Assembly: GCA_003427395.1 (NCBI GenBank)
Contig: BFEA01000269.1
Coordinates: forward strand, 560,095-580,570
Direction of reading: 5' to 3'
DNA length: 20,476 nucleotides
Source of the DNA: Chara braunii
Taxonomy: Eukaryota > Streptophyta > Charophyceae > Charales > Characeae
Below are positions 1 through 9,579 of the stretch, piece by piece; the first letter of the stretch is position 1; each line of letters opens with the position of its first letter. The notes beneath the pieces were generated by a model, which saw nothing but the letters and a program-made list of their open reading frames with translations, was not told the origin of the DNA and did not search any database. Made by a program: the position numbers and the translations under genes.

Positions 1-40
1 GGTGGGTGGGGCGTGTGTGGGTGGATAGGTGGGTGGGGCG
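1..40. repeat. GGTGGGTGGGGCG direct repeat
   Basis: The 13-mer GGTGGGTGGGGCG occurs at 1-13 and again at 28-40, separated by a related G/T-rich spacer. This looks like the edge of a G-rich minisatellite cut by the window start. No coding potential is visible. Confidence 0.6.
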
Positions 41-117
41 TAGAGTAGAGTAGATTGTCGTAAAGTGTCATAAAGTAGAGTAGAATAAATCAGAGTGTAG
101 TAGAGTATGGCAGAGTA
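40..117. repeat. Degenerate TAGAG-type satellite, left copy
   Basis: The segment is built from imperfect units such as GTAGAGTAGAGTAGA, GTCGTAAAGT and GTCATAAAGT. The same unit set reappears at 3698-3805, so the two blocks belong to one satellite family about 3.6 kb apart. It is low-complexity DNA and not a gene. Confidence 0.65.
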
Positions 118-334
118 CGTTGTCGACCGGTAAAAGTGCTTAGCCGACACACCAAACCGAACTCTATACCCCACGCCGTGTCTGTCACCCACGGGAGAGT
201 TGGTCGGGGCTCCTATAACCTGCAAGAAACAAGGTTAGTCCAGATTCACACGGTGACTACTGAAATCGTTTGAAGGCGTGACAATGAGAGACTCATAAAC
301 CAGCACTCGACAGAAATATTATACGTATTTCCAT

Positions 335-577
335 TTAGTCTATAGTAACCGGGTCCTCTGTGCTAGTCCCAGTTCCAAAAGTAGATTCCACGTTCAAAAT
401 AGGACAATCAGTTTGAGTCCCGACCGATCTTGCTAACAGTCTAGGACGGATTCTTCGTCCAATGGGGTGTCGTCAGTAACGTATTCGCTGATCCCAGGGA
501 ACTGCACTGGAGCTCTCTGTATCAGAGTCAGCCTCTCGGGCCCATTGGGGCCACAATTCCATATCTAGCTTAACCAT
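335..577 (-). pseudogene. Possible decayed coding fragment, unknown product
   Basis: Read on the minus strand from an ATG at 577 there are 34 codons, a TGA at 475-473, then 45 more open codons to a TAA at 337-335. The translation is acidic and serine-rich early (EADSDTESSS) and basic after the stop (RRIRPRLLARS), which looks more like protein than noise. A CGA to TGA change would explain the internal stop. Another minus-strand frame (716-573) encodes a similar-looking charged stretch (RDFERDQDFSRGQKLR), so an upstream part in a shifted frame is possible. I do not recognise a family. It could be a relic of a transposable-element Gag-like protein or chance. Confidence 0.3.
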
Positions 578-689
578 GGGCACCTGTTCTCCACGCCAAC
601 CTCTGCCTAATTCTGCCTGTCCGTGTCAACTCCCAAATGTATGTCCCTATCCGAAGCTTCTGGCCCCGTGAAAAGTCCTGATCTCTCTC

Positions 690-1290
690 GAAGTCCCGGT
701 CAAAGTTCTTGTCAAATCAAAGGTTCCGTTGGCCAGAGCTGAAAGCCAACTTTCGCCATCTTCCGATCTCGAAGTCACGGTCCTTACCCCGAAGTCCCGG
801 TGTCGCGGTTAGTGTCTTGTTGAGTTCAAATGCTCAGACCGGCCTCAAGGTCTCCGCCGGCCTATCCCAGGTCGCCTAGCCTGAATCCAAGTGCTTTACC
901 TGATCTCGAAGTCCCCACCCGTCTGAAAATCACTGGCTGGTTCCAAATTCCCGGCCTCACCGAATCTCAGATACAAGGGTCCGCCGCGCGGATCTCCCAA
1001 AAATCCCGAAGTCCTAGCCCAACGACAAGGTCCCAGTTTGCTTGCCTGTGCTTAGCCCCGTGGCCCTGGAGTCAAGGTGTCCCTTGGTCCTAATCAATTC
1101 CTCGGCCCGTGTTCGACTGAATTTCGCAGGCCTGGCAACAGTTCCCTGGTTTCCGTCACGCCCGAAGCCCTGCGACAAGTTCCGTCTCGGGACTTCTCAA
1201 AGTATAAGCCAGTTCCAGCCTTGTCCCGACCCGCGACCTCGACTCTCTCCAAAAGTCACGGCCTTATCTGAAGTCGCGGCCCGGTCCTAA
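690..1290. repeat. Decayed minisatellite with CGAAGTCCCGGT-like core
   Basis: Variants of CGAAGTCCCGGT recur irregularly at about 691, 770, 790, 907 and 1008, with weaker forms near 1162 and 1271. Spacing ranges from about 20 to 117 bp, so the array is heavily diverged. Short open frames occur on both strands but none has a convincing start or domain. The next stretch, 1291-1893, grades into GTGTGCGCG-type sequence resembling old copies of the following 51-bp repeat and holds no gene I can support. Confidence 0.4.
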
Positions 1291-1893
1291 GTCGCTGCTC
1301 GCACTCGAGGTCCGATCTGGTCTATGGTCTTTGTCTACGCCCAAGGTCCCTGCCTACCCGTGGTCACCGTCTGATCCGGGGCTGCTCGCGGTCACTGTTC
1401 ACGAATAAGGGCCCTACTTCCCCGTAGTCACTATCCCTTCGCTGGACATGTGTGCGAGCGGGCCGACTCACTTAGCTTCCCACCTACACTCGTGCGAACG
1501 CGCATGAGATCGATCCCGACTGTCAGCTCGTCCCGCGTGATTGCGCGTTCGTGTTTGAGCGCGTGTGCGCATCTACTTCGTCCCGAACACAATCGTGTGC
1601 GCGTGATCACCCGCAAGGTCTCCCGCCCGATCCGGTCGTGCTCGCTGACTGTCTGTGCTCACTTCGTTGCAATCCCAACTCACGAGTGCGGTGGCTACTC
1701 AAGTTACTACTCTATCACGACCTCGGCTGTCCGAAAGCGCGCACATTAGTTAGCGAGTGCCCACACCTGCCCACAACTTTCCGAGGATGGGCAGTGACCG
1801 CATGCGTCGCTTTCACGCTGCGTTGGCGCGCGAGCTGTTGTGTGTCGTGCCCTGGTCCCTCTGCGGCCCCGATCTCATCCGCGTAGTGTGCGT

Positions 1894-2730
1894 GATGATG
1901 AACTCGTCTGCGCGCAGCTCCTATCTCGTTCGCACAGTGCACGCGATGGTGCGCCCGTAGGTGCTCATGCCCGACCCCGTTCGCGCTATGCGCGCGATGG
2001 TGCACTCGTCTGTGCCGAACTCCTATCCCGTTCACCTGGTATGCACGACGGCACGCCCGTCGGCACCCAACTCCTATCCTATTTGTGCGGTACGCACAAT
2101 GGTGCGCTCGTCGGCGCACAACTTAGACCCCTTCGCGCGATGGTGCGCCCGTATGTGCGCAACTCCTTTCCCATTCGCGTAGTGTGCACGATGGTGCGCT
2201 CGTATGTGCACAGGCCCGACCCCGTCTGCGCCACACGCGCGATGGTGTGCTCGTTTGTGCCCAACTCCTATCCCGTTCACCCGGTATGCACGATGGCGTG
2301 TCGGTCAATGCCCAACTCCTGTCCCGTTCGCGCGGTACGTACAATGGTGCGCTCGTCGGCGCACAGCCTTGACCCGTTCGCGCGATGGTGCGCCCGTCTC
2401 CGCGCAACTCCTTTCATGTTCGCATAGTGTGCGTGATGGTGTGCTCGTCCGTGCGTGACTCCTTTCCTGTTCATGCAGTGTGCGCGATGGTGCACTAGTC
2501 CGTGCGTTGCTCCTTTCCCGTTTGTGCAGTGTGCGCGATGGTGCTCTAGTCCGTGCGCAACTCCTCCCGTTCGTGAAGTGTGCGCGATGGTGCGCTCGTC
2601 GGTGTGCAACCTCGACCCCGTTCGCGCGATGGTGCGCCCGTCCGTGCGCTGCTCCTATCCCGTTCATGCAGTGTGTGCGATGGAGCGTTCGTCCGTGCGC
2701 AACTCCTCCCATTCTACTCCTCCACTAGCG
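1894..2730. repeat. 51-bp minisatellite with 245-bp higher-order period
   Basis: The anchor GATGG (or a close variant) falls at 1894, 1945, 1996, 2047, 2098, 2139, 2190, 2241, 2292, 2343, 2384, 2435, 2486, 2537, 2586, 2628 and 2679. The step is almost always 51 bp, but every fifth step is 41-42 bp. That gives a higher-order unit of about 245 bp (2098 to 2343, then 243 bp to 2586). The unit resembles GCGCGATGGTGCGCTCGTCC followed by an ACTCCTATCCCGTTC-like half. Because 51 is a multiple of three, long frames stay open on both strands (minus-strand 17-residue repeats with GRAHHRAHC-like cores). I regard these as by-products of the repeat and not as a proven protein. Confidence 0.85.
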
Positions 2731-2969
2731 CGCTTGGGAGTGCCTTCTCCCCGAGTCTGCTCGTGCGCCCCTCCTATGCGCCCTTGTGAGCGCAAGTCCG
2801 TGTGCAAGTACGTGCACATGTGCGAAGTGTCTCCTCCCTCTGCTCGTAGGTGCGCATCTGCCAAAAATGCCCCGACCTTGAGCCCGGTTGGGCTTTTATC
2901 CTTTGCTGGGCTCTCTTCTCGGTGTGCCCCAGCTTCTTCATGTGATCTTGGGTTGCCGACAATGTGTAG
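2731..2969. other. No gene identified; edge of the 51-bp array
   Basis: The right edge of the minisatellite passes into unique-looking sequence. A minus-strand frame here (2962-2774) reads as a plausible basic peptide, but it runs into the repeat array and lacks a recognisable domain. I could not support a gene. Confidence 0.4.
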
Positions 2970-2974
2970 CACCC

Positions 2975-3128
2975 GGTACCAGGCCTGCGCCCGGGCCTGT
3001 TTGGGTCTCCGAAGGGTTTTCTAATGAAGGGGTCCTTTTTGTCTGGTACCGGGCCTTTTGCAGCGCCCTGGTACCGGGCCTCCTTCCGAGGCTAGGTCCG
3101 GGCCTGTGCTAGCGTGGTCCCCACGCTA
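2975..3128. repeat. GGTACCGGGCC motif cluster with adjacent hairpin
   Basis: GGTACCAGGCC (2975) and two exact GGTACCGGGCC copies (3045-3055, 3070-3080) sit within about 110 bp. They are followed by a perfect 8-bp inverted repeat TAGCGTGG/CCACGCTA at 3110-3117 and 3121-3128 with a 3-nt loop. The same 11-mer is found at 14611-14621 just before an A23 tract, so the motif may mark ends of one repeat family. No coding frame is supported. Confidence 0.5.
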
Positions 3129-3697
3129 AGGGTACTGACCTTATGAAATTTTGCAGCCCAGAACCCGGATTTAATAATTCAGTGGCGCTTTCTCCCCGCT
3201 TTAGGCCCGTAGGTCTCCTTAGGCCTTTTTCTTAGGGCCACATGCCCAGGCCCCAAGCGTGCTCGAGCAGCAATCCCATTTCGGTTCTACCTCCATAATG
3301 AGCCTCGGCGTCGATTTGCCAATCAGTTCCCCCGAGGGCCTGCCTTAAAGACCCAAGCCCCTCTTGTCTGGCCTATAGCCCCGACACTCAAGGTAACCCT
3401 GGTCTCCTTGTTCCCGTTGGTCTTCTGTAGCCCCCGATCTTCCTCTGTAACAGTCGCCCCTCCACGCCTTGGTAACGATGAGCCTCCATAGTGCGCATAA
3501 GGAGGGCACTTACTTAGAACTCAGGGATCCGCTTCTTCTAAACGCTTCGGCCTCGATTCTTGTCACGTGAACCCGATACTATATCCTTCGGTGTTGGCTG
3601 CGATCCTACCAGGGAAATTGACCGACTCCAATCCCCATCTACTGTTATCCTTAAGGAAGTAAAGAGCGGCGTAAGGCTGGAGCCGCCCAACAACGTA
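3129..3697. other. No gene or clear repeat visible
   Basis: This 569-bp stretch has stops in all frames, no recognisable RNA gene and no strong tandem structure. It is bounded by the GGTACC cluster on the left and the second satellite block on the right. Confidence 0.4.
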
Positions 3698-3805
3698 TAG
3701 TAGAGTACAATGTCGTAAAGTAGAGTAGAACACAATGTCACAGAGTAGAGTAGAAGGTCGTAGACTAGAGTAGAATAGAGTGTCATAAAGTGTCGTAGAG
3801 TAAAG
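3698..3805. repeat. Degenerate TAGAG-type satellite, right copy
   Basis: Imperfect units such as AGTAGAGTAGA, GTCGTAAAGT, GTCATAAAGT and TAGAGTAGAATAGAG repeat here, matching the block at 40-117. It runs directly into the GT microsatellite. Confidence 0.65.
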
Positions 3806-3848
3806 TGCGTGTGTATGTATGTGCGTGTGCGTATCACGTGTGTGTGTG

Positions 3849-3886
<38 letters not shown>

Positions 3887-3934
3887 TGTACGTGTGTGTG
3901 TGCGTGTCACATGTGTGTGTGTGTGCGTCTAAGT
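3805..3934. repeat. (GT)n microsatellite, interrupted
   Basis: Almost pure GT dinucleotides with GC, AT and CA interruptions run from about 3805 to 3934. The longest clean run is near 3861-3885. Open frames across it (repeated Cys-Val) are compositional artefacts. Confidence 0.95.
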
Positions 3935-4153
3935 GGTATCGCGTGGCACTTCGGGCCAGGATACCACCCCGGCTGCTCTTTCGGCCCACATTTGCACCCA
4001 CGGCCCCTAGGTGTCCGCGCCGGCCTACCAGCCCGTGCCCCGGCTGTCCCGTACGCCTATAAGTGCGCCAATCCTACCACCAGTCGCACGCGCTGACCAG
4101 AAACAAGAAAAGAAACAGACTTTTACCCCTAACCAGACCCGTAACATGGTCCG

Positions 4154-4174
4154 GGCCGGTCGGCTAGACCGGCC
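4154..4174. repeat. Perfect 8-bp inverted repeat (GGCCGGTC/GACCGGCC)
   Basis: GGCCGGTC at 4154-4161 and GACCGGCC at 4167-4174 flank a 5-nt loop. It is the first of three closely spaced inverted repeats in a 220-bp stretch. The surrounding DNA from 3935 to 4590 holds no gene I can support. Confidence 0.6.
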
Positions 4175-4344
4175 GCCTATCTCAACCAGAAGAAATCACA
4201 CGCGCGCCTCAAAAATTGCGCGCCCACATAATCCCTACCGGGACAAGGCAGACGTTTGCCCGCGCATGGGCGACCCTCACATTTCCCGCACGGGCACTCA
4301 AAATCCAGGTTAACCGAGCCTTTCTGTCACTTGCAAAAACCAGG

Positions 4345-4370
4345 GCGGATACCCTTGTAAGGGTATTCGC
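4345..4370. repeat. 12-bp inverted repeat around ATACCCTT/AAGGGTAT
   Basis: The arms 4345-4356 and 4359-4370 pair over 12 positions with one G/T mismatch and a 2-nt centre. The inner 8 bp are perfect. As RNA it would form a tight hairpin with a G-U wobble. Function is unknown. Confidence 0.6.
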
Positions 4371-4590
4371 ACCGACAGCGGGCCAACAAGAAAACTACTC
4401 CAACTTCAACGGTTTTTCACGCTAAAAGAAAAACGTCAGGAAATCTGAGAATAGAAGGGTATATAGATTTCGTAGTGATCTTTCTAGAAAAAAATACTAA
4501 AAAAATTTAAAAATTTCATTTCAACTACAAAACATTCCATGGCTGCAATTTGATGCATGTAACTTTTTACCGCTTGCCAGCTCTCCCCAC

Positions 4591-4628
4591 TGTGCTACCG
4601 GTAGCCCTCATGAGCGTGTGCTACCGGT
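4591..4628. repeat. 12-bp direct repeat TGTGCTACCGGT
   Basis: TGTGCTACCGGT occurs at 4591-4602 and 4617-4628. The first copy also forms the palindrome CTACCGGTAG. It lies in an otherwise gene-free, A/T-rich stretch (4430-4807). Confidence 0.55.
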
Positions 4629-4806
4629 CCCCCCAAATTTTGAACGACAGGGCCAGTGGTGGCTTAACTATTGATTAAGAAAAAAAGAAATTCATAAGCA
4701 CTTCTTAGGAGGTGCAGGTTTTGTGTGGTGACGCATGATATGGATCCAAGTCCGAACTGTGGGGGGAAGGGGGTTGGCCCACAAATTTGGAAAATTACTA
4801 CTCTAC

Positions 4807-4807
<1 letters not shown>

Positions 4808-4877
<70 letters not shown>

Positions 4878-4905
4878 ACGCATAGGGGCACACACACACC
4901 TACAC
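4808..4905. repeat. (AC)n microsatellite
   Basis: An uninterrupted AC run covers 4808-4872 (about 32 units), followed by interrupted AC-rich sequence to about 4905. It is the reverse complement in type of the GT tract at 3805-3934. Confidence 0.95.
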
Positions 4906-4949
4906 AAAGACTCACAGATGGATGTGGGAAGCCGCGCGTGCTAGTCATA

Positions 4950-5108
4950 GGGTTGGGCTTAGCCCTATCTAGTGGTTACGGCGTTGGATTTGTGACACGG
5001 AGATACGGGGATCGAGACTGGCGGACGGCGGCAGGGGAGCAACGGAGCAGCGAGAAGTAGAGGGGTCGAGGGTCCCGTGGGACTATCCCCCTTTCTTCCT
5101 TTTTTTTT
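4950..5108 (+). repeat. tRNA-derived SINE-like segment
   Basis: A tRNA-like A box (TAGCCCTATCTAGTGG, near 4960-4975) is followed at tRNA-like distance by a B-box match (GGATCGAGACT, 5009-5019). The intervening sequence reads like an eroded anticodon arm. A T9 tract at 5100-5108 could serve as a Pol III terminator. The anticodon and acceptor stems do not pair well, so it is not a functional tRNA. It may be a SINE head or a tRNA pseudogene. The stretch 5109-5348 up to Pol has no clear feature except a GTAAGC donor-like site at 5226-5231. Confidence 0.35.
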
Positions 5109-5348
5109 CTTCTGGAGAGGGTATGACTGCGGCCCCTCACTGAAGGGCTATGAGAGCACTAGTCGGGCCCGCGGCTCGTTTCCCCCTCCAAGAGGATCCC
5201 CCGTCGTTGTATTTGGGGGCCATCGTAAGCCCTTTCCTCTGCTAATTAGTTCAGAGCCATTAAGGGGTGATAACCGCGCTCGGGGCCAGCCGCAAAATTG
5301 TTGGGTATGCCCTCGCGCTGTCGAGGCGCAGGCCCACGCCTAAGTTGG

Positions 5349-7356
5349 ATGACGGGGCCGGGTGATAAAATTTGAAAGTCTGAGTTTTGGAGAATTGGCC
5401 GACTTTGCTGACGCGGCCACGGGGGAGGTCTAGGAGTGATATAAAAAAAGATTTAGTTAACCCCTACGCGAGATTCACGTGCATAAAGCCCAGAGGGGGG
5501 GGCCAAGGGTACGGGAGACCCCGTTTCGACTGGCGGAATGCAACTTGTTGGCATTGTGGCGAGGTGGGCCACACCGTACGATTCTGCCAACAGCGGCGGG
5601 ACGACGAGCTGGCAGGACTAATCTCCACCTGTATGGATGGGGAAATATACGATCGATGGGGAAAGCACATCGATCCCAAGACTCCGGGAGGAATCAGGCA
5701 GGAAGCCCTCAGGCGAGCGGCGGCAGGGCCGCCAACAGCCCCGACTATGTTCAGAGTATGGCAAGAAAGGGAGGATCCGGGTGTGAGGGCCGAAGAAATT
5801 GTGGATGAAAATGAGGAAGTGACTCAACGGCTAAAGGCGGGGACTATAAAGGAGGAGCCTATAGTCGTTGAGTCAGACGATGAGGCGCAGGAGGTGGTGA
5901 GAGAGTTAGCCTCGACCATCCTGGAAAGAATGGAGGACCTGCTTGCAAAAGTCGGCAGGTATCAGGAACGGCTAAGGGCGATGTGCGAAGAGGCCCGGGA
6001 ATGGGAAATGAGCCTCCCTGAGGTGATGCTCTATGGGTTTGGTCCGGAGTCGTCATCAGGACCGCAAGGGTGTCCAAGCGTGGCGACGGCCGCGGTAGGT
6101 CCTAGGTCAGGGATGACCTTCAAACCCCCTACGTCGCATGGGAGGGTACCACAGGCCGCGCAGACTAGGGGCCAAAGTAAGGCTACCGCTAGTCAAGGGC
6201 CCAGCCAAGCACCTGGTTCGGCGCCTCCTCGAAAGGCCCCTGAGCCTGAACGAAGGAAAGAAGTGGTAGAGGTTCAAGAAGAGGAGGATGAGGGTGATGA
6301 CGAAGAGGATGAGAGGCTCCGCCAGGAAGAAGATCGGCGAGCTGAGCAGAGGGCCAAAAAGAAAGGGATTCAGGGAGGGGCGGAGCCGAGCCTGCACGAT
6401 GGCGTGCCAAAAAGGAAGAAGTACGTGGTCCGGCTGGAGGAGGGCTTTGACGTGGAGCGAATGGTGGACAATCTCTTGGAAGGCCACAACGATCTGATGA
6501 ATTTAAAAGACATCCTGGCGTCAGCGCCAAGACTCTGTGGCGAGATGAAGGGGCGGCTCTCGCGGAGGCTAGTGCCCAACGTCCACCTGAGCTCAATTCT
6601 GACCAGGGAGATAGAGTGGACTGAGGCGGGCACCAAGATGGACTGGAAATGTGTGGCATGTGGGTTGGTTGATCTGAAGGTGAGAGACCAACCGAGCATC
6701 GCAATGGTGGACACGGGCGCCGAGATGAATATCATCCGGGAGTGGGACGCGACTATGCTAGGGCTGGAGGTGGATCATTCGGACCATGGTGTGCTGCATG
6801 GCGCCAACTGCAAGGCCATTTTCTGCGGCACCACGTCCAATGTGATGGTGAAGATTGGGAGGGTAAGGGCACGAACGTGCTTCTTCGTCATGCCCGATGT
6901 CGACCACCCTATCCTTCTAGGGAGGTCGTTCCTATGCCGAACGGAGACCTTGGTCTTCAACAGGCATGAGGGGACGATGATCCTGGCTTTATCCGATCCG
7001 GCCTGCGGGAATTACGAGATTATCAAGTGCCAGAACACAGGGCCGGGAAGTGTGAGGAACATGCTCAACCTCAGCTCCTTTATCTTCGAGGAGTCTGAGT
7101 ACGCGCGATGGAGACTCCGGGAGCAGCAGGAGGAGGAAGGAGCAGGCAAGGTGTTGTCCCTGAGCCGTAACGATGTGAATAAGGCAATGGAGGTGGTGGC
7201 GGCGCATGATATGGCGGACCCTGAGGCTATAAAGGCCTTGAGGGAGCAGGTCCAGGAAAGCCCTCAGGTGGGAGAAGTGGAGCTAATTTATCGGCTTCCC
7301 GGGAGGAAAGGGGACCCTGCGATGGCCCAGGCCCGAACGACAAGTCGGCCTTTTTT
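5349..7356 (+). pseudogene. Pol N-terminal part: CCHC zinc knuckle and aspartic protease
   Basis: The main open frame runs from 5384 to 7402 but has no ATG near its beginning. A better start is ATG 5349 (MTGPGDK), followed by shifts near the A4 at 5367-5370 and the G5 at 5422-5426. A perfect CX2CX4HX4C knuckle (CWHCGEVGHTVRFC, 5546-5587) would bind RNA. Next come a charged, proline- and glutamate-rich linker, then the retropepsin active site DTGAE (Asp codon at 6710) and the ILLGRSF motif about 65 codons later. Only one DTG is present, as expected for a protease that dimerises. The frame is lost at T6 7351-7356; sense continues in another frame. Confidence 0.85.
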
Positions 7357-7838
7357 AGGGGAGGGCTTAAGCAGGGCTCCCAAAGGCGGTACAAGACTAT
7401 AGATAAGAATTGCCGCCCAGTCCCCGTGCTTGTCACGGAGGATGAGGAAGCCTATTATGAGCGGGAGCGAGGGCTGATAAGATGTATGCGTGAGCGTGCG
7501 CAGGCAGGGCCGTGCCGCATCAATGACGAGAATGAGGAGGGGCTGATAATTGGCGAGCCTGGCTTCCTTTCCCCCCAGGAGAGGACCTTGATGGTAGGGA
7601 CCATGAAGAGGAGGCATCGCGAGTATGCGTTTAATGATGATGAGCGTGGGAGGTTGGACGTGGATAAGATCCCAATGATACGAATCCATACCGTCTCACA
7701 CGAGCCATGAAACCTGAGAGGCGCGCGATATCCGAATCCAGATGAGGAGAAGAAGGTGGTGGACTATCTGGATGGGAAGATGCGGACTTACGTGGCAGAC
7801 AATTCCAGTGGACCGTATGCCTCCCCTTGGTTTTGTTT
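7357..7838 (+). pseudogene. Pol linker between protease and reverse transcriptase
   Basis: After the T6 shift the frame carries a conserved-looking acidic linker (EDEEAYYERE, INDENEEGLIIGEPGF) and then the run-up to the RT palm (GPYASPWFCF). A TGA at 7708-7710 interrupts it, most simply a former TGG tryptophan. The sense frame changes again near 7840, by loss of one base. The segment is part of the Pol polyprotein and not a separate gene. Confidence 0.75.
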
Positions 7839-8411
7839 TATCAACCGAACGGAACGGTACGGTGGGTGCAGGATTTGCAACGATTGAATGCAGTGAAGGT
7901 GCGGGACGCGAAAGGATTGCCGAACGTGGACGCCCTGTCAAAGTCATGCGCAGGGAGGCCTATAATCTCACTTAGAAACCTTTATTCTGGGTATGACCAG
8001 TTTTCTGTGTACCCGCCGGATAGGCCGGTGACGGCGATGCATACGCCAAGGGGGCTGATCCACATGAACATGGCCCCTCAGGGGTGGACTAATGCGTTGG
8101 CGATGGTGCAAAGGCACATGATTAGGGTCATGCAAACGGTTAGTCCACATATTACTCAGCCTTACATTGACGATCTGGCGGTCAAGGGTCCAAAGGAGAA
8201 GGAGGAAGACAAAGTGATGCCAGGAGTGAGGCGGTTCATCTGGAAGCACATCCAGGATATCAATCAGGTTTTGGGTCTGCTGGAAGAACACAACCTGACG
8301 GCGAGCGGCCCCAAGTCGAAGCATTGTATGAAGGAGGCCACGATTTTGGGCTTTGTCTGCAACGAGAAGGGGCGGAGGCCAGATGTGAAGAAAACGGACA
8401 AGACCCTAGAG
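7839..8411 (+). pseudogene. Pol reverse transcriptase domain
   Basis: This is the RNA-dependent DNA polymerase domain, which copies element RNA into cDNA. Visible blocks in order are PNGTVRWVQDLQRLN, the active-site region LYSGYDQF, TPRGLIHMNMAPQGWTNA and the catalytic PYIDDLAV (Tyr codon at 8163), then the thumb region (LTASGPKSKHC, ATILGFVCNEKGRRPD). The first catalytic Asp occurs in YSGYDQF and the pair in YIDD, so catalytic residues look intact. The domain ends in a TGA at 8412-8414 that fits a TGG to TGA change, and sense continues in the same frame. Confidence 0.88.
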
Positions 8412-8414
8412 TGA

Positions 8415-9060
8415 CCAGTCCCCTTCCAGTCAATAACGGACATGAGGAGCTTCATTGTGACCTGTGGGTTTTGGAGGAGTTTTGTGAAGGACTTCGCCAC
8501 CAAGACGGAGCATCTAAGGAAGCTGGTGCGTCGGGATCAGGAATGGGTCTGGGGCGAAGACCAGGAAAAGGTTATGGAAAGGATGAAGAGAGAGTTCAAG
8601 GAAGGAGGCTTAGTGCTGGGAGCGCCAAATTTTGAGGCCACGGAGGAAAAGTCATTCGTTGTCGAGACGGACGCTCGGCCAACTGCCTAAGGAGGGCTCC
8701 TGATCCAAGCAGATGCGGATCGGAAGAAGAGGCCGCTAAGATTTGAAAGTCGTACCCTCAATACGACTGAGAGGAATTACTCCCAATTTAAAAAGGAGAC
8801 GTTGGCGGTACTTCACTGCCTGAGGACCTTCCGGAACTATATCTTTGGCAGGAGGCTCATCTTGAGGGTGGACCCGACCGCGTTTGCGTGTTCCCTGAAA
8901 AAGTTATACTCCATTTGACCCAACCATCGAGAGGTGGTTGACTTACATTTGGATGTTTAACTTCGAATTGGAGAGGATTCCAGGGAACAAAAACAGGGCA
9001 GATCGGTTGAGCCGTATCAACTGGGACGGGGTGAATCAGGAGTCAATTGAGGATACCCCA
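8415..9060 (+). pseudogene. Pol RT connection and RNase H domain
   Basis: RNase H degrades the RNA strand of the RNA:DNA hybrid. The thumb/connection part (CGFWRSFVKDF) is followed by VVETDA (Asp codon at 8670), LNTTERNYSQFKKETLAVLH with the catalytic Glu, a third acidic site in LRVDPTAF and the final Asp in NKNRADRLSR. A TAA at 8688-8690 falls right after the first motif. A frameshift lies at the A5 run 8898-8902, after which the frame beginning near 8905 continues (WLTYIWMFNFELERIPGNKN). No part of the domain seems deleted. Confidence 0.82.
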
Positions 9061-9579
9061 CCAGTCGACGGGTTCCTGGACCAAGAGGAGGACGTCCGCC
9101 TCCACATAAACGAATGGTCGCTGAGGGTGCCTAGCTGTGTCATGCATCCCATATGGCTAGCACCAAGGGGGTACGAGCGAAAGGAAGAGCTGGTCCTCAA
9201 ACCTTTCCAGGAGGAAGATCCGTGGGGGAGTAGGGATGTTGGCTGGATGATGAAGTTGGCATTGGCAGGCACGCATAGCTTGGCGGAAGAGGTGAGGGCG
9301 ATAGAGGAAGGGCCAACCCAGGTAGAGGAGCATGAACAATTAATGGGAGGGATGTACTTGCTCACTAATACGCTCCTGCAGGGGAACTTTAACCAGAGGA
9401 GCTCAGCCAGTTCCGAGGAAAGCGAACTTCTTATTCCTGAAAGTCAGGACGACGAGTTTGAAGAGGGAGAGATTAGGGAGGCCTTCCGTGTTAAGGAGTA
9501 TGACGGGATCTATCGGGAGTTGGGGTAACTCCTGTCGTGCGAGATAAGGGATAGGGATGCAAGTGCTAAAACCCAGAAG
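9061..9579 (+). pseudogene. Pol linker between RNase H and integrase
   Basis: The frame carries an acidic linker (DQEEDVRLHINEWSLRVPSC, EDPWGSRDVGWMMKLAL, DDEFEEGEIREAF) with no catalytic motif. A TAA at 9526-9528 interrupts it and the same frame continues into the integrase zinc-binding domain. The linker is long for Ty3/gypsy elements. I have no independent function for it. Confidence 0.65.

Noticed and set aside
830-1290. Short plus-strand proline/serine-rich frames
   Set aside because: They overlap in different frames, lack domains and follow the composition of the degenerate minisatellite.
1840-2712. Long open frames on both strands across the minisatellite, as a repeat protein
   Set aside because: The 51-bp period is a multiple of three and C/G-rich, so both strands stay open; frames change at each 41-bp unit, which a real coding repeat would not tolerate.
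1894-2730. CRISPR-like array
   Set aside because: The units are contiguous diverged tandem repeats without unique spacers, and the context is eukaryotic.
3538-4096. Cys-Val and Thr-His repeat proteins across the GT tract
   Set aside because: Direct translation of a dinucleotide microsatellite.
4950-5035. A functional tRNA gene
   Set aside because: A- and B-box-like sequences are present but the acceptor and anticodon stems do not pair.
6107-6704. Minus-strand frames opposite the protease region
   Set aside because: They are antisense shadows of the well-supported Pol coding strand.
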